From CAKZSB01 sp964573105 (GTDB lineage Bacteria > Pseudomonadota > Gammaproteobacteria > Granulosicoccales > Granulosicoccaceae), in the NCBI GenBank assembly GCA_964573105.1, contig CAZNIS010000032.1, positions 1 to 64,000 on the forward strand: DNA of 64,000 nucleotides, read 5' to 3'. This document shows, in pieces, positions 15,629-23,957 of the stretch; position 1 is the stretch's first letter; each line of letters starts with the position of its first letter. Made by a program: the position numbers and the translations under genes. Under the pieces are notes generated by a model, which saw only the letters and a program-made list of their open reading frames with translations, had not been told where the DNA came from and ran no database searches.

Positions 15629-15645
15629 GACACCCCCTCGCGGGC

Positions 15646-15742
15646 AATTCGTCATGACATATTAGATGCTTGAGAGCCTTTGGTTAATTCGTCATGACAA
15701 ATACTCGAACAGGCTCACTCCCCGGCAGTGTCATTGACACTG
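15646..15742. promoter_or_regulatory. Candidate operator cluster upstream of the CBM10-like gene
   Basis: AATTCGTCATGACA occurs twice in direct repeat (15646-15659 and 15686-15699), 40 bases apart, about four helical turns. A third, perfect dyad CAGTGTCA-T-TGACACTG lies at 15726-15742. All share TGTCA/TGACA half-sites, and all lie in the 115 bases upstream of the minus-strand start at 15628. A dimeric regulator binding cooperatively is a reasonable reading. Confidence 0.55.
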
Positions 15743-15788
15743 AGTTGGATAAGTGATGGGCAGCACCAGGCGCTGGAACTGGCAGCAT

Positions 15789-17060
15789 TCAATGGATCAG
15801 CCGGTCAAGTTTTCCTTGCAACAGCGCTCGCTCCGCCGCATTGGTCACAAGTTCAAGCGCCGTGCGATAGTGTTGCAGCGCCGAATCGAGACGATCTGAA
15901 CGCTCCAGCAAATCGGCATAGACCGCGTGAAACAAGTAGAAGCGCTGCATCGCCTCGTTGCCGTGCAGCGTTGCAACCAGCTCTGTTGCTGCAGACAAAT
16001 CACCGGCCTCTGCCACCGCAACCGCGTAGTTCAATTCAACGACGGGCGAGGGATCGATTAACCGCAAGTGCTCATACAGGCGGCAGATCTCACACCAGTC
16101 AGTCTGTGCAGCGTTTGGTGCCTGCGCGTGCATCGCCGCAATCGCCGCCTGAATCGCATAGCGGTTATCTCCACGGTTGCCGGAGAACACATCCGCCAAC
16201 AGTGACAGGCCGGCACGAATTTGTTTTTTATCCCACTGCCGTCGATCCTGATCGCGCAATAGCACCAGACCACCATCTGCATCGACGCGCGCGGCGCGGC
16301 GGCTGTGTTGCAACAACAGCAACGCGTACAAACCGTCCGTGGCACCATTGCCCGGCATCAGTTGATGCAGCAGACTGGCGAGAAAAATCGCCTGCTCTGC
16401 CACATCATTACGCAAACCTGTAACCGACAAACTCGCTTTATAACCCTCGTTGTAGATCAGATAGATAACGGCGTGCACAGAGGCCAGCCGATTTTCAATC
16501 TCGTCTGCCTCGGGAATCTGGAACGGGATGCCCGCTTTTTTTATTTTCTGTTTGGCGCGCAACAATCGCTGCGACATCGTAGCTTCGGACACAAGAAACG
16601 CTGCCGCGATCTCCTGCGTGTTGAAACCACAAATGGTTTTCAGCGACAGCGCCACCCGCGCCTCCATCGACAGCGCAGGATGGCAACAGGTGAAGACCAG
16701 ACGCAACATATCGTCCCGCAAGACCGGATGGGATCGATAGGCATCCGGGTGCTGTTGATCCATCATGTCACCCTGCTCCAGTTGGGATTGTTGTTGCAAC
16801 GGTATGAATGCGTCGTCGCGCACGCGGCGGTGGCGCAACCGATCAATTGCGGCATTGCGCGCAGTCCGCGCAAGCCAGGCGACGGGTCTTTCCGGGCTGC
16901 CGTGCGCTTGCCAGTGCTGCATGGCTCTGACAAACGCATCCTGGACCGCATCTTCAGCAAGCTGGATATCCGAGCAGTGGCGAGCCAGCGTCGCCACCAG
17001 TTGCGCATGGGCGCTGCGATACAGTTGCTGTATCGCAGCGCCAACAGCCTCAGCCGTCAT
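15789..17060 (-). CDS. ECF sigma factor with long C-terminal extension (ECF42-like)
   Basis: A 423-residue extracytoplasmic-function sigma factor. Region 2 lies at about 10-85 (LAEDAVQDAFVRAMQHW, then RPVAWLARTARNAAIDRLRHRR), and region 4 with its helix-turn-helix at about 125-180 (LKTICGFNTQEIAAAFLVSEATM). Another 240 residues follow with helical, TPR-like repeats (YNEGYKAS, LNYAVAVAEAGD, HAVYADLLERSDR). This long extension, and the gene for a DGPF-motif protein eight bases upstream on the same strand, are the hallmarks of the ECF42 group, which lacks a classical anti-sigma factor; the extension itself is thought to control activity. The signal is unknown in this group. Confidence 0.9.
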   Translation of the reverse strand: MTAEAVGAAIQQLYRSAHAQLVATLARHCSDIQLAEDAVQDAFVRAMQHWQAHGSPERPVAWLARTARNAAIDRLRHRRVRDDAFIPLQQQSQLEQGDMMDQQHPDAYRSHPVLRDDMLRLVFTCCHPALSMEARVALSLKTICGFNTQEIAAAFLVSEATMSQRLLRAKQKIKKAGIPFQIPEADEIENRLASVHAVIYLIYNEGYKASLSVTGLRNDVAEQAIFLASLLHQLMPGNGATDGLYALLLLQHSRRAARVDADGGLVLLRDQDRRQWDKKQIRAGLSLLADVFSGNRGDNRYAIQAAIAAMHAQAPNAAQTDWCEICRLYEHLRLIDPSPVVELNYAVAVAEAGDLSAATELVATLHGNEAMQRFYLFHAVYADLLERSDRLDSALQHYRTALELVTNAAERALLQGKLDRLIH

Positions 17061-17068
17061 GGCAATCG

Positions 17069-17425
17069 CTAGGGATTGTCCATCAGCCAGATCGGGCGCA
17101 CTTCGATGCAGCCAGTGCTGGCCGCCGGGATCTGTGCGGCCAGCTTGGTCGCCGCATCCAGATCAGGCGCGTCGATGAGATAAAAACCGCCCAGTTGCTC
17201 CTTGCTTTCGGCGAACGGCCCATCGGTCAGCATCGTCTCGCCATCGCGCACCCGCACTGTGGTGGCGGTGTGGCTGGGCTGCAGTCGCTCACCGCCACGC
17301 ATTGCGCCGCTTTGTTGCAGATGGTCGCTAAAGGTCTGATAGCCCTGCATAATTTCGCCCGCCTCAGCCTCGCTGTAGCCCTGCCATAGTGACTCGTCTT
17401 CGTGGATCATCAGTACGTATTGCAT
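17069..17425 (-). CDS. YciI-related DGPF-domain protein, ECF42 partner
   Basis: A 118-residue protein of the YCII-related / DGPF family. The signature LTDGPFAESKEQLGGFYLI is complete, near residues 66-84, and the N-terminus MQYVLMIHEDE is typical. The ATG at 17425 follows AGGAG with eight bases between, so it is chosen over the in-frame ATG at 17449. The stop is eight bases from the ECF sigma gene, so the two are almost certainly co-transcribed. In this family the DGPF protein is the usual genetic partner, and often a regulatory target, of ECF42 sigma factors. Its own biochemical activity is not known. Confidence 0.9.
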   Translation of the reverse strand: MQYVLMIHEDESLWQGYSEAEAGEIMQGYQTFSDHLQQSGAMRGGERLQPSHTATTVRVRDGETMLTDGPFAESKEQLGGFYLIDAPDLDAATKLAAQIPAASTGCIEVRPIWLMDNP

Positions 17426-17683
17426 GGTCAGTCTCCTGTGGGTAAACACGGCCAGAGGTAGCCGCTTAGCTTATAGACGGGACAGCAACCGTCAATCCGA
17501 CACACCCTTATAAATTTTTTTTCAGGCGACACACTGCTGGTGTCGCAGTCCACCGCAGAGCCGCGGGGATACGCTGAGGCGGCCGGGATAGCAAGAGCGC
17601 TGCAAGCGTTGCACTCCCGGCGGATGCACCAGGCACCCATATCACCTAGAATGGGATGAACGAACCCGCTGAGCCACAGACAA

Positions 17684-18607
17684 TTGCCTAACGACACCCA
17701 TTCAATCAGCGGCGTGCTATCGCCAGTAGTCACGCCATTCGACGACTCGCACCAGCCCGACGCCTCGCGCTTCACCCAACACTGCCAGTGGCTGCTGGAC
17801 AGTGGTGTTGGCCTGGCCATTTTCGGCACCAACTCCGAGGCAAATTCACTATCGGTGTTGGAAAAGCGAAAGTTACTGGATCATCTGGCGCAATCCGGAT
17901 TGCCAACTCAGCGCATGATGCCGGGGACAGGCGCCTGTTCGACAACCGATGCCATCGAGCTGACTCGCGCCGCAGTCGATCACGGTTGCGCCGGCGTTTT
18001 GATGCTGCCACCTTTTTACTACAAAGGGGTCAGCGACGAGGGCCTGTTCCGTTTTTATTCTGAAGTGATACAACAGGTGGGAGACGCCAAACTGCGAATC
18101 TATCTGTACCACATCCCTCCGGTGGCCAATGTCGCTATCACTTTTCCGCTGATCGAGAAACTATTGAAAGCGTACCCTGGCACCATTGCCGGCATCAAGG
18201 ACAGCTCAGGAGACTGGGACAACACCCGGGGAATGCTGGAACAATTTCAGCCCGAGGGGTTCGACGTCTTTGCAGGCTCTGAGTCCTTTCTGCTGGCCAC
18301 CCTGAGAGCCGGCGGCGCTGGCTGCATCAGCGCCACTGCCAACGTCAATCCAGCGGCAATCGATCAGTTATATCAGACCTGGCAAAACGCCGATGCCGAC
18401 GAACAACAGGCGCAACTGGATGCTGTCCGCGATCAGTTTAAACACTATGTGATGATCGCCGCACTCAAGGCGACACTGGCGCACCATCGCAACGATCCAG
18501 AGTGGATGCGCGTGCGAGCCCCACTGACCGAAGTCAACAATGATCAACAGCAGAAGCTGATCGCAGACCTGGCAAACGTCGGCTTCAGTATGCCGGGTAT
18601 ATCGTGA
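17684..18607 (+). CDS. Dihydrodipicolinate synthase family protein (DapA-like aldolase/lyase)
   Basis: A 307-residue class I aldolase of the DHDPS/NAL family, (beta/alpha)8 fold. The Schiff-base lysine is Lys172 (AGIKDSSGDW) and the catalytic tyrosine Tyr142 (YLYHIPP). The usual GTTGE pyruvate-binding loop is GTNSE (48-52), with Asn for the second Thr and Ser for Gly. This argues against true DapA and for a relative acting on another keto acid, such as KDG/KDPG- or sialic-acid-type substrates. The only usable starts are alternative codons; TTG at 17684 gives a normal N-terminus, and a stop lies nine codons upstream. It stands alone on the plus strand. Confidence 0.85.
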   Translation: MPNDTHSISGVLSPVVTPFDDSHQPDASRFTQHCQWLLDSGVGLAIFGTNSEANSLSVLEKRKLLDHLAQSGLPTQRMMPGTGACSTTDAIELTRAAVDHGCAGVLMLPPFYYKGVSDEGLFRFYSEVIQQVGDAKLRIYLYHIPPVANVAITFPLIEKLLKAYPGTIAGIKDSSGDWDNTRGMLEQFQPEGFDVFAGSESFLLATLRAGGAGCISATANVNPAAIDQLYQTWQNADADEQQAQLDAVRDQFKHYVMIAALKATLAHHRNDPEWMRVRAPLTEVNNDQQQKLIADLANVGFSMPGIS

Positions 18608-18716
18608 CCGACAAACGCAATCCGGGCGGACTTTAAGTATTTAGTCCCGGCTAGCGAGTTGCTCAACAAGACTCTGATATCAAGGCTGGCAAATGAAGGC
18701 CTGCGCTACTTCACTA

Positions 18717-19787
18717 TCAGGCCTTTCGCCGCGCCTGCTTTTTGATCAACGTATCGGCAACACCAGGCCTGCTCCACGGGCAGGCCGGCAAACACATCGC
18801 ACAGCCATTGTGCTCGACAAAAAAAGGCAGGCATTTGTCGAAATCGACATACCACTTGGATACGCCACGCACTAACTGTTTTTCCGGTTTGATCGCATCG
18901 ACCGGGCAAATGTTGGTACACAGCTGACAGCTGGTACAAAAGTCATCAGCACCAAATGTGTCTGGCGAATCAGCGATCAGCGGAATATCACATAATACGT
19001 TCGCCAGTCGGAAAGACGACCCGTACTGCCGGTTGATTATCGAGCCATGTTTACCGAGCTCTCCCAGTCCAGCTTCGATTGCGGCTGGAACCATAAGCAT
19101 TGGGCCGGCCAGCGGACCACCGTGGGGAATTGCCTCCCAGCCGTGTCGATGCATCCATTCCGCGAGCTTGTAGGCCGTCGCTGTTCCGCGATCATATTGA
19201 CGCTTGACTTCATTTTGGCTGACATCGTTGGGCCCCTGATCCAGCGCGTCAAAGTCCATCGCTACCACCATCATCACCGCCCAGCGCTGACTGACTTCGT
19301 AGCCGTCGAATATCCATTCCGGACGCACCTTTGCAATCCCTGCCAGATCGGCACCTGCATCCAGCGCGGCGGCCTTGACTTCAGAGGTCCAGCGCTCAAC
19401 AGTCCAATCAGGACGGGTGATAGCAACCTCCGGCAACTGGCGACCACCAGCCTCGCCTTTATGCCCGAATTTCGCGATGTTCCTGTGCGTATTGCCACGC
19501 GAGGCAAACCACTTCTGCACCTCGCCAAACGGGATCTTTGACGGATCGTGCCACATGACCGGTGTCGGACGTCGTACTTCAGCCTCACCAAGACCGTTGA
19601 CCGAGTTACCCGAAACATCGGGCCAGCGATCCCGCACTTCTGTGCATGGCTCCCAGGCTCTATTGTCGAATTTTCTCACCATGTGATCGACTATATCACC
19701 ACCGCTTGCCAAGCCTCCAGAGAACCCTGTGAATCGTCTGTATGGCGACTCCAGTGGCCGAACAACTAGCCATACGCACAAATACAC
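18717..19787 (-). CDS. QueG / reductive-dehalogenase-like Fe-S protein
   Basis: A 356-residue cytoplasmic protein with two 4Fe-4S motifs near the C-terminus: C-T-S-C-Q-L-C-T-N-I-C-P, then a second cluster region whose cysteines come from CLPF and CAMCLPACP. This pattern is shared by epoxyqueuosine reductase QueG and by the B12-dependent reductive dehalogenases. The preceding region (WAVMMVVAMDFDAL, GWEAIPHGG, AAIEAGLGELGKHGSIINRQYGS) fits the cobalamin-binding half of that superfamily. There is no Tat signal, so a respiratory role is unlikely. The GTG at 19787 is the first possible start after a stop; PYRRFTGFSGGLASGGDI downstream looks coding. The true substrate is unknown; it is not clearly QueG. 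Confidence 0.72.
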   Translation of the reverse strand: MYLCVWLVVRPLESPYRRFTGFSGGLASGGDIVDHMVRKFDNRAWEPCTEVRDRWPDVSGNSVNGLGEAEVRRPTPVMWHDPSKIPFGEVQKWFASRGNTHRNIAKFGHKGEAGGRQLPEVAITRPDWTVERWTSEVKAAALDAGADLAGIAKVRPEWIFDGYEVSQRWAVMMVVAMDFDALDQGPNDVSQNEVKRQYDRGTATAYKLAEWMHRHGWEAIPHGGPLAGPMLMVPAAIEAGLGELGKHGSIINRQYGSSFRLANVLCDIPLIADSPDTFGADDFCTSCQLCTNICPVDAIKPEKQLVRGVSKWYVDFDKCLPFFVEHNGCAMCLPACPWSRPGVADTLIKKQARRKA

Positions 19788-20274
19788 ACTCGATCAGGCA
19801 ACAACCTGCATTGGCACAAACGCAAAGCTATAGCTGGCACCATGACGGTCACACTACCCCTGCCCTGCCCGCAAGGCGACTCTAGCGGCAGTGCATATTG
19901 GTATCGCCGCGCCCGACGTTCTTGCATATATCAAGGATTGACGACAACAGACGAACGTGTCTTAACATTGGGCCCGCCCTGGCTTCGGCCAACAAACCAT
20001 TGCCCATAACGCGTTGCACCTTAAGCGTCTTTCGGCTTGCTGATACCGACACCTGACCCTGCCACTTTATCCCTATCGTCGAAAAGCACGTCGCAACTGC
20101 TGAAGTGTCGCCCGATAAAATGCCAGCAAATTTCCAGCGCAAGGCTCAGATTCTAAAACCACTGGAATGCACATTTACTGCACGTTTCTTTTGCAAAAGT
20201 AATACAGCGCTCACCCTTGAGCGATCCTTTCGCGTCACGGATAATTCTGATCAACATTCCATGGAAAATTCACC
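19788..20274. other. Intergenic region, nothing recognised
   Basis: A divergent region of about 490 bases between the Fe-S protein gene and the small secreted protein gene. It should hold both promoters, but I see no unmistakable promoter, repeat or gene. Confidence 0.4.
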
Positions 20275-20817
20275 GTGACTAAACTTATTACCGGGTGTAC
20301 TGTAAACTTGGCGGCGCTGATGTTGCTGGCTACCGCACACGCAAGTGAACTGGTTGAAATCAGACTGATCGACGACATCGACGAGGCGCGAGGTTACTGT
20401 CTCGACATTGCCGGTGGTCGTGGCACGAGCGCACCGTTGGACAAAGGGCTACAGGCACATACCTGCTACGACTACACCGGCGGTTTGCTTGAAGACCAGA
20501 GTTTTGAAGCGACACTCCTGGAAGACGGCACGTTCAAAATCCCGTATTTTGATGTGTGCATGTCCGTGCCGGCGATAGAGCCCGGCGCTGCGATCACGTT
20601 ATCCCCCTGCGCTGCGGTAGAGACACAAATGTTCTCGCTAAAAGACAACGGCAATATAGTGATCAGCGGAGATACTGAGCTCTGCGTTACCACGAGCAGC
20701 ACTCAAAAAAGAGAAGGCCGAGGCGGAACACCCGTGCATGTCATGCGTCCGCTATCTCTGCAACCATGCAGCGATGAGAAAAAAGCCTATCAAGCCTGGA
20801 CGGTGTTCAGGATATGA
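20275..20817 (+). CDS. Small secreted protein with ricin-like beta-trefoil character
   Basis: A 180-residue exported protein with a GTG start and a signal peptide (cleavage probably after THAS-like AHA). The mature part has three roughly repeated units of trefoil type: GYCLDIAGGRGT...LQAHTC, then DQSFEATLLEDGTFKI...VCMSV, then MFSLKDNGNIVI...LCVTT, ending LQPCSDEKKAYQAWTVF. These resemble the C-L-D, Q-x-W/F and C-L-x patterns of the ricin B lectin fold, and cysteines are well placed for one disulfide per unit. A carbohydrate-binding role is plausible but unproven; the QxW motif is replaced by QSF and QMF. Confidence 0.65.
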   Translation: MTKLITGCTVNLAALMLLATAHASELVEIRLIDDIDEARGYCLDIAGGRGTSAPLDKGLQAHTCYDYTGGLLEDQSFEATLLEDGTFKIPYFDVCMSVPAIEPGAAITLSPCAAVETQMFSLKDNGNIVISGDTELCVTTSSTQKREGRGGTPVHVMRPLSLQPCSDEKKAYQAWTVFRI

Positions 20818-21203
20818 GTAACGGTTGAAACAGCTGCTATCAAACTGCCGACAATACTGCACGACCCGACACAGCAAGATCAGCTGGCCGATGCGGGCTG
20901 CTGGATGGCGCCCTGTAAGCCAGAGCAGTTGACCCTGGCTTACTCAGCGAGTACGCAACGGGCCTGATCCTGCAACCCGGCGCGGGCAATCGCTGCGGTG
21001 CTGGCGCCAATTGATTGCAAACCAGACACCACGCCGGTTCGACAGAATTTCGTCAGAAACGCCAGAAATTCGCAAGCAATTGGTCGGCTGCTTTCAGTTA
21101 GTCTACTGGTAGATATTGAATACGGGCGAAAGTTCGATGAAATGTCGACTTCGGCGGCAACATGCCCCGGTCAATACACCAGAGGTCATTTGGATTGACA
21201 ACA
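20818..21203. other. Intergenic region, nothing recognised
   Basis: About 390 bases without a supportable gene, between the trefoil-like protein and a small lipoprotein. One frame across 20850-20970 reads fairly smoothly but is interrupted by stops; it may be a decayed coding segment. Confidence 0.4.
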
Positions 21204-21539
21204 ATGAAAGCAGGCGGCACCGGATTCAGCATAGCCATACTTCTAGCAGTGGCAGCCTGCGACGGATCATCCGATCAAGGGATCACCAGCAGCGTCGCAT
21301 CAATCAATGCTGGTAACTCGATCCGCAAGCCAACAGCCCAAATCGCCAATCAAACACTCGCATCGGTAGAAGCTGAATTGTTTCGCTCTGCCAGAACGAC
21401 GGCATCTACGCGGCGGCTGCCATCGAATCGGGAACATAAGCGCATCCCCGATAGTTACCTCTGCCCAATCAACCCGTGGCATCGGCTATGTGACTGGGAT
21501 TCCTGGCTCAATGGCCACGCGGCTAAACGGCCAGGATAA
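21204..21539 (+). CDS. Small predicted lipoprotein
   Basis: A 111-residue protein from the ATG at 21204, with a signal peptide (GFSIAILLAVAAC) ending in a lipobox-like VAAC and the acidic sequence DGSSDQ after the cysteine. The Asp at +2 would favour retention in the inner membrane if Escherichia-type sorting applied. The rest is short and basic, with two cysteines near the C-terminus (LCPINPWHRLC). No family is recognised. The upstream frame extends to 21162 but the additional residues do not look like part of a signal peptide. Confidence 0.5.
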   Translation: MKAGGTGFSIAILLAVAACDGSSDQGITSSVASINAGNSIRKPTAQIANQTLASVEAELFRSARTTASTRRLPSNREHKRIPDSYLCPINPWHRLCDWDSWLNGHAAKRPG

Positions 21540-21577
21540 CAGCGCGGCGCCACAAGGTGCCCTGAGGCACCAGACAG

Positions 21578-22327
21578 TCATCTGATCGAAATTCGATATC
21601 CGTAACACCAGATAGTTTCGATGCTTGTCGTTTCAGAATTCTTTATTTTGCGCCGCAAACGACTGACGTGAGAGTGCAGCGATGGCAGATAGTTCTCATC
21701 ATCGTAGCCGAGCACATTGTTAAGCAATTCCACACTCGAACACGGCCTGCTGGTTCGCTGGAAAAGGTAGACGAGTAACGCATACTCGGTGCGCGTCAGA
21801 TGAACGATTCTCTGGACAACGGTTACCTCCCTTTTGAACGGGCACAGCCGCACGTCGCCAACGTACTGATAGCCGGATGCTGCCTCAACGGGGTTTGCCA
21901 ACCCTGTGCTGGAACTGGCATAGGCATGTTCCGTTTGCAATTTGACAAACTGGACGTTTCGCCTGATGGCGGCGCGTATTCGGGCACTGAATTCAGCATC
22001 CTTCCAAGGGTATAACACCAGGTCATCCGCGCCGTGGTCCAGCCATTCAACACCTGACGCAAGATCTGCCTGGTTCGCAATGATAAGGACCTGCCCAAAC
22101 GGATTGACTGACTTAATCTGGTGACACGTGTCATGATCGAAGGGGCATCCACTTCCCGGATAGAGCACGAGGGTGCTCCATGCGCTGTGGCAGGCAAAAT
22201 TTATCGAATCAGCATCAAGCCCGCGAAGCTCTACCTCACCACTTTGTTGATGGCACAACTCTCCTGCCAGTGCCGAGATTTCCGGGTCACCAATGAGCAC
22301 AAGGATTTTCTGACCATTCTGTTTCAT
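21578..22327 (-). CDS. OmpR-type response regulator with degenerate receiver
   Basis: A 249-residue protein with a receiver-like domain (5-115) and a C-terminal winged helix (about 150-245: VVQRIVHLTRTEYALLVYLFQ, then LHSHVSRLRRKIKN and IWCYGYRI). The DNA-binding part is intact, including the recognition-helix region SHVSRLRRKI. The receiver is not: the strand that should end in the phosphoacceptor Asp reads TLVLYPGS (52-59), and the usual Lys before the cis-proline is Tyr106 (LVLYPW). The first acidic pair is also reduced to GDP. So control by phosphorylation is unlikely. A BLUF photoreceptor gene lies 234 bases upstream on the same strand; a link is speculative. No histidine kinase is nearby. 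Confidence 0.85.
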   Translation of the reverse strand: MKQNGQKILVLIGDPEISALAGELCHQQSGEVELRGLDADSINFACHSAWSTLVLYPGSGCPFDHDTCHQIKSVNPFGQVLIIANQADLASGVEWLDHGADDLVLYPWKDAEFSARIRAAIRRNVQFVKLQTEHAYASSSTGLANPVEAASGYQYVGDVRLCPFKREVTVVQRIVHLTRTEYALLVYLFQRTSRPCSSVELLNNVLGYDDENYLPSLHSHVSRLRRKIKNSETTSIETIWCYGYRISIR

Positions 22328-22561
22328 ACAGTAAATTGACGAGAGTGACAGGCACCAGAGCTACAATGCGTGTAGCGTCAGCACTAATGCACTGTAGCCC
22401 TGGACATCGAGTTGGATAGGACAGGCATGCCCGGGAGTAGTTCCGATGTACCAGCAGCACTGCCAGCGCATCGTGGCCGATGCCCCTGTTGCAATACAGT
22501 ACGGCTGATTTTACTGCCTGATGATGTCGATATCCTTAACTATGCGATGGCCACTAAACAG

Positions 22562-23047
22562 TCATCTAACCCGAGGCTCGTCGGTATCATCCGGGTTGCC
22601 ATCGCACCCGGCAGACTGATCCCGGTAGTGCGCCACCGGTAAAAGAGCTCGCAGTTTCCGCGTCAGCCGTAACGCGTCACTGGCAGAAATAGCCTGTGGA
22701 TTAAACTGCGTACCATTCATGAATTCCAGATTGAGCGGCGTCAGAATTTCCGAATTGGGCACATAGGCCATTGACCATTCAGCGAATTCCGGCTCTGAAA
22801 TACTGAACCTGTCCACCACCCTAAGCGACCTGTGGCGATTGTCGTTGGTAATTCTGGCCAGGGTATCGTCTACATCCGATCGCCGCCCCTCCAGATACTG
22901 CATGAAATAGCTGCTGGAGTAATAGAGAATGCCGCTGACTCCATTCAGTGCATTCAGCTTGATCGAGCTTTCCAAAATGCTCTTGATATCAGAATCACTG
23001 CACTGCTCTCTAGCCGTGCTGGTGTAAATCAACCGGGCTAAAGCCAC
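22562..23047 (-). CDS. Single-domain BLUF blue-light sensor
   Basis: A 161-residue flavin-binding photoreceptor. All functional positions of the BLUF fold can be placed: Tyr8 (RLIYTS), Asn32, Gln50 (FMQYLEG) and Trp91 (EWSMAY), at the same spacing as Tyr21, Asn45, Gln63 and Trp104 of AppA. NGVSGILYY is the usual signature. The BLUF core is followed only by a helical cap and a short polar tail (about 120-161), so output must occur through a partner protein. The gene lies on the same strand upstream of a response-regulator gene with a dead receiver, but 234 bases apart. Short BLUF proteins in other bacteria act through protein-protein contact, which would fit here. Confidence 0.92.
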   Translation of the reverse strand: MALARLIYTSTAREQCSDSDIKSILESSIKLNALNGVSGILYYSSSYFMQYLEGRRSDVDDTLARITNDNRHRSLRVVDRFSISEPEFAEWSMAYVPNSEILTPLNLEFMNGTQFNPQAISASDALRLTRKLRALLPVAHYRDQSAGCDGNPDDTDEPRVR

Positions 23048-23957
23048 AAGTATCCTCGCTTCATCAACAGGGTGGCACTACACGGCAGCGATGCAAAGTC
23101 TGCGCTGACGCCTGGCTTCTCATAATGGGGCACTATCGGCTGCCCTCAATTCAGGGGACTTGCACCAACCGGCGCTTGTTGAATTAGGCTGCCACATCCA
23201 ATGCCGAAGGTTAAGACCCTGCTCGCAGGCCAGGGTTCAGATTATTGTTGGCCAGATAGCCACCCGCATTGCGATCTCGGCTAGACCGGCACAGCAACAG
23301 GCCCAGTTTGCAACGACTCCAATGCGAAGAGCACACTCGTCAGCCCGGCAAACCCCTACTGTAACGCCGCCTTCGAGCAACTGTCGTCTGGACAAATCAA
23401 TCCCGTGCCTGCCACAGCGACCGGCCACTGAGCCGCACTTTTATTGACAACGCAACCCGGATCAGAATCGGTACCTGGACGGTCACTACACGAAAAAAAT
23501 CAACCGAGGTGCATGCAAAGCCGGCTGGTATGTCGCCCTGACTCCCGGCCAGCGCAATTATAACTTTTTTGTACTATTTGCACTTTTTGCGACGCTGGCT
23601 ATTCCCCATCGAAGGCAATCTTCTCACAGTTGTGCAAGCCGGGAGAGACCGCAGTCGGCTCGCCTGGGTACACCCCGAACAACCGATCACCAACCGCCGT
23701 CTTTTGCATAGCCCACTGGTTGCATCAGCGCCATCGGCTTTTGCATCCAGCGTCTCTTCGATGGCCGTCGCACTGATCAGCGCAGATTTTTCAACCCGAA
23801 TACCGAGAAACCACGATTAGCACTAAACAAACACCCATCTCACTGAACTTTCCTCACGCCCGTTGCACTGATAACGGCAGATCACGAGCACCGACAACGA
23901 CATCAGACACCACTGCGACCAACGCTCGAATAGACATTGACCATCCCGGGTGACACG
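23048..23957. other. Long intergenic region, possible decayed gene
   Basis: About 900 bases between the BLUF gene and the acyltransferase. A plus-strand frame around 23285-23430 reads as a plausible protein fragment (GPVCNDSNAKSTLVSPANPY) but has a stop on both sides, so it may be a remnant. A run of T and A near 23560-23590 makes this stretch AT-rich compared with the rest. No gene is supported. Confidence 0.4.

Noticed and set aside
16305..17072. 255-codon plus-strand open frame
   Set aside because: Antisense to the ECF sigma factor gene; no motif in its translation.
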